From Darksidea phi (lineage: Eukaryota; Ascomycota; Dothideomycetes; Pleosporales; Lentitheciaceae), in assembly GCA_030770425.1 (NCBI GenBank), contig JASJFT010000055.1, positions 124,001-188,000 on the forward strand: 64,000 nt of DNA, written 5' to 3'. Shown piece by piece: positions 11,697 to 23,131 of this stretch. Numbering within the stretch: the stretch's first letter is position 1; each line of letters starts with the position of its first letter. A program made the position numbers and the translations under genes. Below the pieces are notes generated by a model. It was given only the letters and a program-made list of their open reading frames with translations, searched no databases and was not told the DNA's origin.

Positions 11697-14600
11697 ATGG
11701 CAGAAGGCTCCGTGGGAAGGATTTCACGGCATGGCTTATCTCTCGTCTACGCACCACCATCTGAGGGCCGTGCCGTCGCGCAGTGAGCTACTTTCGATCG
11801 GCGCAAACTAAGATGACAGCAACTGACATATCGCAGTATTATATTCATCCACGGCCTCTTTGGTCACCCAGAAAAGACCTGGACTGGCCCGAATCCACCT
11901 GATGCGACCGGCACCGACCCCGCTGAGGACGGCACTACTCCACGGTCAAGCGGCATCTTTTGGCCCGCCAGGCTACTTCCTACTACCGTTCAGAATACAA
12001 ATGTACACACTTGGGGATACGACGCAGATATAGACGCCTTTTGGTCATGCGCAAACCAAAATACTGTAGCTCAGCATGCTGCCAATTTGCTCTCCGATTT
12101 AGCCGATCTGTTAGAAAGTGACGAGTCCAATGTGTTGCCAATCATTTTTATTGTCCATAGCTTGGGTGGAATAGTTCTTAAAGCAGTGGGTCAGAGGTAC
12201 ATTTTATGTCGGTAATAAGAGCTAATCGGGAGGCAGGCCCTGAACCAGTCATCGGAAACGAAGGCGACCCGGCTTAGCATGATTGTGGACAAGGTACATG
12301 GGATTATTTTTCTCGGTACGCCACACAGAGGATCTGCTTCCGCCTCAATAGGGAAACACGCGTACCGCGTCACTAGGATTGCAACGAAACGCCCAAATCT
12401 CAAATTGCTACGAGCTCTTGAGCGCAATTCGGATTCACTCGATGGTATAGGCAATAGTTTTCTCCAGACGGTTGCGGGACACAAAAACATCCAGGTTTAT
12501 TCCTTCCGCGAAGAAGAAGAGACTCGAAGATGGGCTTTCTTTAGTACCGTCGTCGTTGAGCCTGATTCTGCAAAAATCGGGCTTGCAAATGAGGAAGTGA
12601 ACAGCATTCCCGCGAACCATAGCAACATGACAAAATTTAGTCTTCCTACGGATATTGGTTTTAAGCGGGTAGTTGCTCAGCTCAAGCGATGGGTCAAGTC
12701 AATTGAAGTCGAAAACTCGGGTAAGTCTTGCCTACCTGGTCGCGCAGTCCGATGGCCCTAACCCGAGTTAGTTGCAAGTTGACTGACTAGTATTGCAGTC
12801 ATTATTGACGGTAAGTAAGCCGCAAATCGTTGCCTTCGATCCACGCTAATAAAGTGCGAGATTGCGTGCGAAGCCTTCAGTCAACCCAAACGCAACTGAG
12901 ATTCGACACTGTTACTTCATCGCATGCCAAAACTTCTCATTGGCTTTATGACCCAAACGAAGTTTCTTTTAGCAAATGGCTCGAAGATTCTGAAAATGAC
13001 CTTGGTTCCATTTATTGGATACAAGGTAAACCTGGATCGGGGAAGTCCACTTTGATGAAGTTTGCGATGTTGGACCCTCGCACTAGAGAATTGTTAAAGA
13101 AGTCCGATGGAACCCCATACCTTCTTGCTGGCTATTTCTTCCATGACCGCGGCAAACTCATTCAAAAGTCCATCCAAGGCATGCTGCAGGCACTTCTGTT
13201 CTCCATACTATCCCAAACATTCGCTTTGAGGCAGTTCGTCCAGCCGTTCTACACAAAACTCATCTCTCTGCAAAATACCAAGTTAGTGGCCTGGGATTTT
13301 GATTCACTGAAAAATGCATTTGAGGCTATCGCAAAGCAACGTGAAGTCAAAACTCGGCTTTGTTTGTTCTTGGATGCCTTAGACGAACACCACGGGGATA
13401 ATGATCGGCTCTCCGACATGATGCACCACATAGCTGCATTTGCCGACGGCGATGTGGTCAAGGTACGACTTTGTCTCGCCAGCAGGCCATGGGATACCTT
13501 CGTCACGAGTTTCGGCGATTGTCCAGGGTTCAAAATTCACAACCACACTCTCAAAGATATTGAGGCTTACACCTCAAGTCAGCTGCACAACGCACTTGCC
13601 AAGCTTCCGGGTTGCGGCCCAGCGGAAAATGAAAAAGCACATAAACTCCATGATCTAGCCGACAAGGTCTCAAGGAAAGCTCAAGGGGTTTTCATCTGGG
13701 TCCGAATAGTCGTCGAACAGATTGCAACCGCGGTTCGGGAACGCACACCGTTTATTGCTCTCCAAACCATGCTGGACGACATGCCAACTGAGCTTAAAGA
13801 CTTGTATTACCACACGCTGCAGCGAATCGACTCGCGCCACGCGGAAGAATCCTACATAATGTTTCAAATAGCCTGGTGTACTCTTACTCCACTGGCTCTG
13901 GAATCGTTTGTGAATGCCACATCTTGGGCGCTCTGGAGGAAAGTCCCAAAGCCCGGAGATGAGAGGCTCGAAGATATGGCGCAGAGGGTTGTCAGTCGAA
14001 GCGGAGGACTTCTGGAAGTCATACATGTTGAGCGTTCATCTCTTCTCGACCAAATTGGTGGAGAGGATGAGTTGCCCGATGAAAATCTTGCTTTCGAACC
14101 CGTATTACTAGAATTTAAACGACCACGCACTCACATTGTTCAGTTCTGTCACCAAACGGCCAAAGAGTACATTCAGGGAGCCAAGGGCAACTTTGGTCTG
14201 CAGCGCTCTAGGACAGACGGGAACGGCCACCAGTATCTTCTTGCCGCCGCAGTTCCTAGCCCTAATGGATGGGGTAAACACATGGCGGATGAAGCCTTCG
14301 AGTATGCTGCACTCGCGAGGAAAGGCGAACGCATTACGTCCTTAGAGTATATCTACGATACATTGAAGCAGCTGTTCGAAGCAGTGAATATCTCAGAGTG
14401 GGTGCGCCGGAAAAATCTCCATTTCTATAACGAACCAATAATATTCGCTGGGACCTATATACGTTGCCTCGCTTTTGCAGCTGGTCTGGACATTGTCACA
14501 GCGGATTCGTTTCCTAGGGACTCTTTTTGGCTCACTGCTTTGTTAGGGCCCCCCACTACCTCTACGAAGATACCTCGAAGAGACATGCTTCAGAATTTGT

Positions 14601-15262
14601 GGGATGTATATCGACCAGCCTCGGTGTCGGCCATCAGAGTTCCATTATCATGGATGGGCGCAGAGTTCGTTCTACAAGCCTTGGAAGCAATGGTGTTTGC
14701 CAAGCTTATCAGTCTTGAGGACGGAGGTGATAGGTTTCCTGCCATTGACTTCCTTCTATCTCATGGGGCTGATCCCAACATGGAGTTGAGCGGCCAAGCA
14801 ATGACACTACTGAAAAAGCTCCGTTTGGATGATTCAGCCCCAACTCTATTCATGGCGTGTATCAAATGGGAATCTGCCCCAATAATCAAGTTGTTTGGAA
14901 AATATGGGGCAAGGGTACCGAAGGAATATTGCGGACCCCTACGGACAATGCGGTATATAACAACATACGGAGGTTCCCAGGTTTTCGAGGAGGTCATGCG
15001 AATTGTGAAACTAGGAGAACAGGAGTTAGTGGGGGATAGTGAAAGAGATAATATGGGGAATATTGAAGAGCACCCCTTCGAAAAGATACAAGATGATTTT
15101 CAAGTTGGTATCCTGTTACCAAGTATAGGTGCAATTGCGACTGGGAGAGTGTTAGTTGTTAGGAAGAAGTGGAACCCGTTCGCGACATTTGGGGATATAG
15201 TTCTTCTTGTTTGCACACTCCGTCGTTTGGCACGTACATGGTACGCGCGAGCATGTAGATAA
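11697..15262 (+). CDS. Fungal NLR-type protein: alpha/beta hydrolase - NACHT
   Basis: Five exons (11697-11782, 11837-12185, 12237-12720, 12799-12810, 12855-15262) give about 1112 residues. Residues about 30-300 are a lipase/PGAP1-like alpha/beta hydrolase: oxyanion region IHGLFGHPEKTW, nucleophile elbow VHSLGG (S137), then IIFLGTPHRGS. A NACHT ATPase follows, with P-loop GKPGSGKST (368-376) and Walker B LCLFLDALDEH. A winged-helix-like region carries VQFCHQTAKEYIQ. The C-terminus has only one ankyrin-like stretch (DFLLSHGADPNMEL). Such proteins act in nonself recognition and regulated cell death; the hydrolase is the presumed effector. Exon 4 is only 12 nt, chosen because it alone keeps the frame between two GTAAGT donors. 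Confidence 0.85.
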
Positions 15263-16488
15263 GGCAAAGCCATCTATAGGACGTAAATCAATCTCACTCA
15301 CTCATGCATGGTGCGCGCGAGTGTGGAGCAATTCATAGACCAATATCTACGATCCAAATTCTCAAAGTCCATGTAACTTGCCCATAATCCTTCCACTATA
15401 ATGATTAGTTATACATCTTATCTGCCAATGTTCGATGTTCGAAACATCACCTCGTCAGTATCTCACGATCTATTGTACTGTGTGCAGCTCTACAGCTCTA
15501 TTATTGTGTATAAGGTGTGGGTATAGCACCTCTACTATGTACAAACTCCTGCAGTGTTTCATGCGGACCTTACAAAAGAGATTCTCACTATGCAAATCCA
15601 AGCCAAATACGACAGCTATCCCATTCCTTTTCCTACCCTACCGACTACGGGCCGTTCTTCCCTTCCTCCTATCTACGATATACCTATGCTATCGATATAT
15701 CTACTATAAGGAGCTACTAACCGGTACCCTCTTAGCTTAAGCAATACTATACTACCTTCTTTATCTCAGCTTTCTCGTCCTCTATACTAGATATTCTGAG
15801 CTACTAGCTAATATCAAGGGGTACGTACTAGAGGCTTTCTATTATTAGTAGCGCGTATCTAGAATATAGAGTAATCCAAATACTTGTCCCTTGGTCGATA
15901 GGCATGTTTAAGTATAATCTACATTTTACCTATACGTTAGAGGCTGTAAACTACGAGCTCTGGTGGTTGGTCTATCGTAAAGAGGGTAGACTCGAGGGAG
16001 TTAGGTCTGATGGCCTACAAACTTCGAATTCCTGCAAAAGGAACATTCCAACAGAACTTGCGGGAGGCGAAGCTCATTGTAACCCGAGGACACTGTAACA
16101 AAACCTGCGGTTCCGTGTCACAAGGCTGATGGCGATTAATCCACGTATTCGATGATTGAGCGCCTTGCATACTTATGCTTAGTCTTGATGGATTTCCGAG
16201 CGGAGTTTCCGGTACCGGTCCTTTGTAAGTATATAACTTGTGGCAAGATGCTATTATACAGGAGTAAATTTATTAACGAATAGACCTATGATCTAAACCT
16301 AACCGAAGGTAGATGCGTAGCACAAGTACATATAAGTTTGGAAAGTATTGATCAAGTGAGGTTGTAGCCGTCGTGTAATTGGGGACTTGCGGGACAACAC
16401 AGAAATGGTGACATGAAAAGGTATTTTGTCCCGACTGCCTTGTAGTGCGAAAAGGTTGTTACTCTTGAACGAAGCTTAGGCAGGTGAC
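15263..16488. other. AT-rich, RIP-like intergenic block
   Basis: About 15400-15900 is dense in TA, CTA and TAG and lacks coding potential, as in DNA mutated by RIP. The remainder holds the 3' end of the minus-strand membrane protein gene. No element could be identified in it. Confidence 0.5.
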
Positions 16489-17944
16489 CTAAGTTTTGCT
16501 CACCACCTCGTCTTCCTCGCACCACTTTGAGGTCACCGTCGTAGAAACAGTCTTCTGTATCCCGTCCGGCGCAATTGGCCTTTCATCTGGTCCGTCTGAG
16601 AAAATTCTAACATTGGCGTCAGCGTCAGCCGACCACCGCTTCGATACGCGCAACTTGTGTTTGACAGCCGTGTCTAGGGGCACTTCAGACATTCGGTGCT
16701 GGGAATTTCGATTTACTGAGCTACGGTTCGGGCCGTAGCCTGGGCCCTGTTTGTTAGGGTTGGCGGCTTTGACGATCTTGACGATAAGGTCGGCGTTGTT
16801 CATCTCGATGTGCAGCTTAATAAGATATACGAGAGGGTGGAATTGTACGTAGCTAGGTGCGCTCACGTTAGCTATGCCACTAAAGAGGTTTCTAGACAAA
16901 ATATGACACGGAACAAACGAGGCGGACTTACACGAATCCGTTCCGCAGGGACATCACGCCGATGAGGATGACCTATTATGAAAGTCAGCCGTGATGTCGC
17001 AGGCATTGAGTGCATACAGACGGGTATCTACTCACATCCAGAGACAACGAAATAAACACCATAAAAATATTGAACCAGAAGAGTGGCATATACTTCGTGA
17101 GACCATTGTCGATCAATTTCGTCCTCACCAGATAGATGAAGTACACGTTCAGGCTGCCATCGACCAACGCGAAAATAACCTTCTCAATCCTATCCCATAT
17201 CTTGTTAATGTGGATGAATGTTTCGCTGATCTGGAGCTGGGCAGGTATCCATATGACAAAGACGCTAATGTTTATCAGCCCTAGGACGACAGCCACGATC
17301 CATTTCAGCCTCGTGGATACTGAACGTCGAACAGAGAGGAGGGATATTCGGTTGATGATGATTTGCATTAGTAGCTGAGTCTGGTCTTGTGTGAGCGCGG
17401 AATATTAGAAGTACAGAAACCGCGTTTTCATGGCGTACCTGAACAACCCACATGCAAACTAAAAAGTACATGTCAACACCTCAGCATTAGTATATGTGCA
17501 TTGACCGGATTCTCACCTAGGCCGAAGAACAGTTGGAAACTGAGATGATGGACATTAGCTTGAGGAAACAGCTCGCTGGAACAGCCTTTACCTTGGTCCA
17601 ATTCTACCACGCATGAAGAACCAGCAGAAAATGCCTATAAGAACACTGGCAAGCCACTCCAGCCATACCATTACGATGTATGGCGAGACCCGCTGCGAGC
17701 ATTTCCAGGACGCGTTCGATTGCTGGATAGCTTTAACAGCGGTGAAGATACTGCAAGCCATGGAAAAGCCCCATACGATACTGGCAATGTACATGTCATC
17801 GGGCTCAGGCGCGGGTGCATGGTATGACGGGGAAACGAGAAATCCCGTCATTTCGGAAGAGAATATGAGGTCGGTATGCGATGTCCTGGCGAAAGATAAT
17901 AAAGTATATGTAGAAGCATGGGAAGTAAAAATCGACAGTGTCAT
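16489..17944 (-). CDS. Fungal multi-pass integral membrane protein
   Basis: Six exons (17944-17592, 17539-17517, 17458-17439, 17380-17036, 16972-16932, 16852-16489) join to 381 residues; two of them are only 23 and 20 nt. About seven hydrophobic segments are visible, including MYIASIVWGFSMACSIFTAV, IVMVWLEWLASVLIGIF, WIVAVVLGLINISVFVIWIP and MPLFWFNIFMVFISLSLDV. The conserved block LMQIIINRISLL, HINKIWDR and VQFHPLVYLIKLHIEMN marks a Pezizomycotina-wide rhodopsin-like membrane family with no established role. The cytosolic tail is hydrophilic. Small-exon boundaries rest on GT-AG ends, branch sites and frame. Confidence 0.82.
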
Positions 17945-18600
17945 CTACAGCAGATCCTAAAAGCCGTATTTATTTGATAGCAGACTTTGAATCAACTGGC
18001 AGAACATTCTGTTGGGTTTTATTCGCATTCTATGAGCAGAACGATCGCGCGGAGAGGTCCACATCGCTTGTCCGGCAGATTCCAGCCGTCGTATTGCGAA
18101 CTCGGGAGGCTGAGTAGCTAGCGCAGACTATTTGGTTAGCTGTAAACCTTAGCCGCTCAGGGTCTTCATGCTGCTAACGAATTTTCCCGATGAGATCGCT
18201 GCATACAAACGTCGTTGGAAACGCTCAGAATGATACTAATATTTGCGCACACGGGGGTGGCCGCGAAAATCTCGGGTGCATGACTTGGAACGTTGACATA
18301 CTTTTAAATGAGCTTGACAGCGCCAAACTGTCATCAAACGTTTTGCGGACGTTATCAATCATTGACACTTAGACCAAAGATGGACTAAACTTTATAGCCA
18401 CCATGACTGATTCGTGAACGGACCGAATATTTCCACATACGGCTACTACCCACAGCAACACATCCGAATCCTCATGGTGGTAAGATTGCCGAAGCCATCA
18501 GAGTTGAGCATTATACGTCCCGCTACACCATTTGCAGCTAGGCTCGCAGTTAGTATGCTTGGGTTTTTCGCGGGGAATGCGCAGTCCGATTAACTTCAAC

Positions 18601-19168
18601 AGTTTGTACAAGAAGTTATAACGTACCTCACGGGCGATTGGCTCACCTTTGCCAAGCTTGAAGTGCCAGAGGTTAATCTGAAGCGGTGCAATCGCTTCGC
18701 GGATAGGCTGTTCCTACCTCCTAACGCTGCAGGGGAGTTGTTGCCCAAGGCACCACCCCGCACACCACTGTCATAAGCATGAATCGCTTTCGATCTTCCC
18801 CACAACGGGAATTTCATGGCAAAAGTATACTTCTTGCTCATTCTAAAATGGATGTACAGAAACATTCCTATGAAACCTTGGTTTTCAATCTAGCCCGAGA
18901 ATGCAAGGGTCGGTATGGCAGCTTCAATGCACCGGTCGCCGCGCTGGCAGTTATCTGGAAGAGTTCCGGCCGCTCGAGAAAGCACTTGTTGTGGAAATGG
19001 TGGCGATTGATTGTGTTGACCCACCAGAGTCACGAATCAAGATCTATCTCAGAACATCAGTTGACACGCTTGCAAAAGCGAAGAGCGCGTTTAGCTTTTG
19101 GGGACGGCTGGCTGGGAACAACGCTAGAGGAGCTCTGGCCCATTCTCTTCCGACTTTCGGGCGATTGA
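18601..19168 (+). pseudogene. Decayed DMATS-type aromatic prenyltransferase
   Basis: In one frame near 18960-19100 the translation reads EMVAIDCVDPPESRIKIYL followed by SAFSFWGRLAG. This matches the tryptophan dimethylallyltransferase (DMATS) landmarks: IDCVDP, SRIKIY and the GGRL element (here WGRL). The following conserved piece, LEELWPILFRLSGD, lies in the next frame, so a frameshift separates two pieces that belong together. An upstream fragment (KVYFLLILKWMYR) resembles the family's KAYFFP strand in a third frame. No complete reading frame exists. Outer limits are approximate. Intact relatives prenylate indoles or other aromatics. Confidence 0.6.
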
Positions 19169-19441
19169 AAACGTCGAGGTTTTATTAGATGGATCATACT
19201 GCGGAAACGCGATAGAAATGAAGTAAAACTACGCAGCACCATAAGTCAAACTCCATATTCCCATTCGCAAGATCTCGGGAACAGATACACGCATTTGCGC
19301 CTCGCTGCCTGCATGATTTAATAGATGCGGAGACCCGGAGTCCGCCGGCGTCCACCAAGAAACCCAGACGCGGCATTGTAAGTTTAGCGAGCCTCGTTTG
19401 CTGATTGGCGTAGCTGACTTGCGCCATCAGCCCTGAAAATG

Positions 19442-19471
19442 GGTTGGGGATGGTTGGGGATGGTTGGGGAT
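19442..19471. repeat. Three tandem copies of a 10-bp unit
   Basis: GGTTGGGGAT is repeated three times without error. It is G-rich on the plus strand and lies in noncoding DNA after the prenyltransferase relic. Confidence 0.85.
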
Positions 19472-20081
19472 AAGTAATGGAACACATATCTATATGGAAA
19501 TGTACTACTTAACAAAGATTCTTGGTGTGCATATAAAGCGAGATACTTGGTCAGGGTACGACAACATGTGGGCGGAGAGACCAGCGCCTTCTGAATGATA
19601 GAGTATATGCATGATCTCTTGTTTGAATTAGGATGCATAGGACGCGCTGCCGTCGTAGTTTCCAAGGAGATATTCCCAAACGATGTAAAGGCTAGGTTAA
19701 TAGCCTTCGGTGGATGTACAACTGTAGGTAGCCGAAGAAATGAATAGGTCGATGTGCTAGGTAACCCAAGTCCGCCGCAGTGTGCGTAACATCTAGCCGC
19801 CTTTAGTAAGCGTCTGCCTTAATCGGGCGTAGTGCTACCCCACGTATAGTTGTTTTCAACACTCCGCGTTTGTCTTACCTTCGCAACTGCACTTTACCTT
19901 TTACGATAATACCTTCAATCGGGTCAGTAGTAGCAACCAAATTGGTGGGGTTCTTGCTGTTACTCAAACTTTCTCTTGTGCGTATACCGCCATTCGGCAG
20001 TGGCCTACTGGACCACCACTACCTAGTTGTCGATCACCTTAGTTTACAGCCTACGCGAGTCTAACGCTCGCTCCTTCAACC

Positions 20082-21140
20082 ATGCCACGCGTACGCTCTC
20101 CCGAGGAAGAAGCAGCCCGGAAAGCTAAGCGCGAGGCAAAACGCGAAGCCAACCGCTTAGCACGTGCTACGCGCAAGGCGCTTGAGAGGACAGACCCCGC
20201 TATCATCGCAGCACGCCTCAAAGCTAGAGCGCACCGCGAGCAACACAAAATACGAATCGATGCTATCCGAACGCAAATTGTTGGGCAATACCCGCGGTTT
20301 GCTGGGGAACTGTTGACATCGGAGCTGGACGTGGCGCGTCTTTCCGATCGGGACATGCTGCAGGGGATGGGACGGGGCGCTCTAAGAGGAGTTAATGGTG
20401 GGAATGCGGCGGTATATTGGGCAGATGGCGCGTCATATAATCTTGATCCTGGGACTGCTGGGTCGGCGAGTTATCTGGGTGCTGGTGTGGTGTGGATGGA
20501 AAGGGATCCGAAATCAGCGGTGCTCAGCTGGCGTAGTAAGGAATTCTTGCTCGGATGTAATACTGGGACTATCGGAGATGCGGAGCTGTACGCCATCTCC
20601 GCAGCTATGGGCCTTGCCATCCAGGAAATTGAAAACGGAAATGGGGATATTCAGCGCGTTCGGGTTCTGACCGACCGGCTCGGCCTACTTCAAGCTATCC
20701 CTTTATATCGCTTACCGCTCGGCCCATTTATCTCTACTCGTCTCTCTATACAGGAGGTATATGAACGGGCGGAGTGGTTAGTTGCGAAAGGTATCAAGCT
20801 GGAATTAGCTTGGGTCAAGGGCCACGCTAAGTCGAGGGGCAACAAAGAGGCGGATAAAGCGGCTCTGAGGGCGGCGCAGGCGCAGGCGAATGCCAGTCTT
20901 GCGCTCGTAGCTGAGGGTAAGAAAGAAACCGGGTTGACCATGGAAGCACCGAAGATGTTTGAAGAACGGGGCCCGATTTGGAGAGATGAGTGGTTGTGGA
21001 GAGCGAATAAAAGTTTGCTAGTGAGGAAGGGGAGGGCTTTAGGTGGTGATGGGGTGGTAGTGGAAGACATGGTTCCGGATCTTGTAGACGGGCAAGAAGT
21101 GGAGATGGAAGTTGAACACAGCGAGCTAGAGCTGGCGTAG
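20082..21140 (+). CDS. RNase H-fold protein, copy 2
   Basis: Single-exon gene of 352 residues, paralogous to the gene at 7210-8301 over its full length. Shared features are a basic helical N-terminus, the order D115 (YWADGAS), E169 (GDAELYAI), D198 (LTDRLG), D258 (NKEADKAA), the motif WVKGHAKSRGNK and a downstream DEWLWRANKSLLVRKGRALG block. All four catalytic acids are kept, so the duplicate looks under selection and not decayed. Between the genes lie unrelated genes and relics, so this is a dispersed and not a tandem pair. Same alternatives as for copy 1; role unknown. Confidence 0.75.
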   Translation: MPRVRSPEEEAARKAKREAKREANRLARATRKALERTDPAIIAARLKARAHREQHKIRIDAIRTQIVGQYPRFAGELLTSELDVARLSDRDMLQGMGRGALRGVNGGNAAVYWADGASYNLDPGTAGSASYLGAGVVWMERDPKSAVLSWRSKEFLLGCNTGTIGDAELYAISAAMGLAIQEIENGNGDIQRVRVLTDRLGLLQAIPLYRLPLGPFISTRLSIQEVYERAEWLVAKGIKLELAWVKGHAKSRGNKEADKAALRAAQAQANASLALVAEGKKETGLTMEAPKMFEERGPIWRDEWLWRANKSLLVRKGRALGGDGVVVEDMVPDLVDGQEVEMEVEHSELELA

Positions 21141-21218
21141 AAGGAAGGAAAAAAAGGTAAAGGCGCAACATCCTACGCAGCCAGCACCCAAGGCCCAACC
21201 CAGTTGATATAATAGCTT

Positions 21219-21482
21219 TTACCTCCCAGTCCATGTACCTACAAATTCAATCTCGAAGTCCCACGTCGTTACCTTCTCTACGCTTGTCCTAAGTTTCAAC
21301 GTCTCTATCCATTCTGGCGCTTCCACGCTAATATCCCACAGCTCCCCAATCTCGGTACACTCTTCTAGAAAAAGTTTCCCAAAAGATCCATCATTATATC
21401 TGTAGGTGGCCTGTTGCTCTCCTTTGAAAGTAAAGTCATACTCGCGGGGCGGCGAATGGCCCATAAATCTGCCAGCAATCAT
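21219..21482 (-). CDS. Hypothetical protein, 87 residues
   Basis: An ATG at 21482, with an in-frame stop a few codons upstream, opens an 87-codon frame. Composition is protein-like, acidic and aromatic (for example ECTEIGELWDISVEAPEWIE, KVTTWDFEIEFVGTW), suggesting a small beta-rich domain. It converges closely with the RNase H copy 2 gene (78 bp apart). I do not recognise the family, and it may be a remnant of a larger gene. Confidence 0.4.
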   Translation of the reverse strand: MIAGRFMGHSPPREYDFTFKGEQQATYRYNDGSFGKLFLEECTEIGELWDISVEAPEWIETLKLRTSVEKVTTWDFEIEFVGTWTGR

Positions 21483-23131
21483 AGAGTTGCGGAGTTAGTG
21501 GGAAGCTTGAGCATAGCTTGAAGAGCTACTACTTGCTAGTCCCAGGGAAATAGATGAAGCAAACTAGCATTCCGAATTATGTCAGTAGGCCCGGGTAGGT
21601 TCGAGAGGGGTGAGTGGGGGTCAAGTGATCACGCCAACTGCTTCTGCAGCGAGAGAGCTCTTTTTTTTTGTGTGCGGCTCAAGAGCGTCGGGTTCGGTCG
21701 ATAACTCTGGCTCGCTACCAAGCTTGATAATAACACTTTTCTCAATAACCGTACTTTAAGTATGGGTTATAGTAGGGGACCAAAATTGATGTGAGTACTG
21801 GACATAAAAGGGGCCTGCTTGTGCGAATAGTTCGTTTATGTCCATCTCCACTACTCATCAGTCGAATCAAATCGGACTCAGTGATCAGTCTTGTTCAAGG
21901 TACATCCGTTTCTTTCATGAGCTATTAACCCTTCTACCTGTGATGAGCATACTCTTCAAACATGGAAGCTCCCACCCTGCAGACCGGAGAAAACTCCTTT
22001 TGTCAAACCGATCTAGTTATACTTCCGAAGGCTGTAGTAAAAGCTTTCAGGACCAGGCATAAGGGGATTAAAAGGCTCTGGATGACCTGCTTGAAGTCAT
22101 TGACGGCCATGGGCCCCGCTACAATGGACTCGGCTAATGATTCTGAACCGCCGTTGTTAGTCAATATTGCTTTCGTTGATGCGATTGTCGCCTATTTCTT
22201 CTCAGGATCGAATACTCTACCTATTCGCTACCTTACAAAATGGCCATAGCGTAGCGAATATTCAGAGCAGAAATAAAGCCAGCTATTATGGAGCGGCATG
22301 TGTGAATCCGGATGCGTAACGTTATCCACCGATGATACGCCCAGGTTCCCGCAATCATAGTGCCGTCTTCGTAGCGCCCTGTACGCGGTACACGCCTGTA
22401 CGCGTGCTGAGCGCTGTGTCGACAGTTGCAGAATCGAAGGCACATCGATCTATCTTCACGAGGTTACTAAGGAGACGCTACGCTACAGCCACATTGCTCT
22501 CACAGAATTGCTTCATGCAGGCCGCGTTCCGGACTCCGAGATTCCGGAGTAGGAGCGCACAGAAGGCGCACCGCAGACAGGATACCCAGTGACGACGGCT
22601 AAATATCCGGACAACGAATGAGCTCAAGGCTTTTGACATGTTGATTGAGGCCTTTGAGATGAATCGCCGATCCTTTGGCAAAAAGCATGGAATGAGATTA
22701 GGGATATCACGTGATACGGTACAGCACTACTTAGTCAGCTAGCGCATCCCGGTCTCTCCATCTGGATGTTCAGGGCTTGACTCTACGAACAACAGGTCTC
22801 CACACATAAGCAACCCTGAATTGAGCTCTCACCTGCTGGGAATTTTTACCTCTATAAACGTTCCCAGGCTTCCTCTCCCCGTGTTCCATCACGTTGCACC
22901 TGCATCCTGGGTCCTTGGCGCCCTCGCTATTGGCCATATCCGATATAACTTGCTCACCTCCTTCCATCGCCCATGAGCAAGTTCCGCGCCACTGGGTCGT
23001 GTCGCACAATAATGGCAATACGTCGCATATCATTCGCTGCTCAGGACGTGGGATACATATAGCATCATAGCCCCGGTCATTCGCTTGAAACATTAGTTTT
23101 CAGACCATTCATTCTCATATCCAGCGTCTTC
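21483..23131. other. Intergenic, degenerate sequence
   Basis: About 1.65 kb. The 95-codon frame at 21962-22249 begins with an ATG but has no recognisable domain. 22250-22700 gives fragments interrupted by stops in every frame, as in decayed sequence. The last 300 bp should hold the ferric reductase promoter. Confidence 0.35.
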
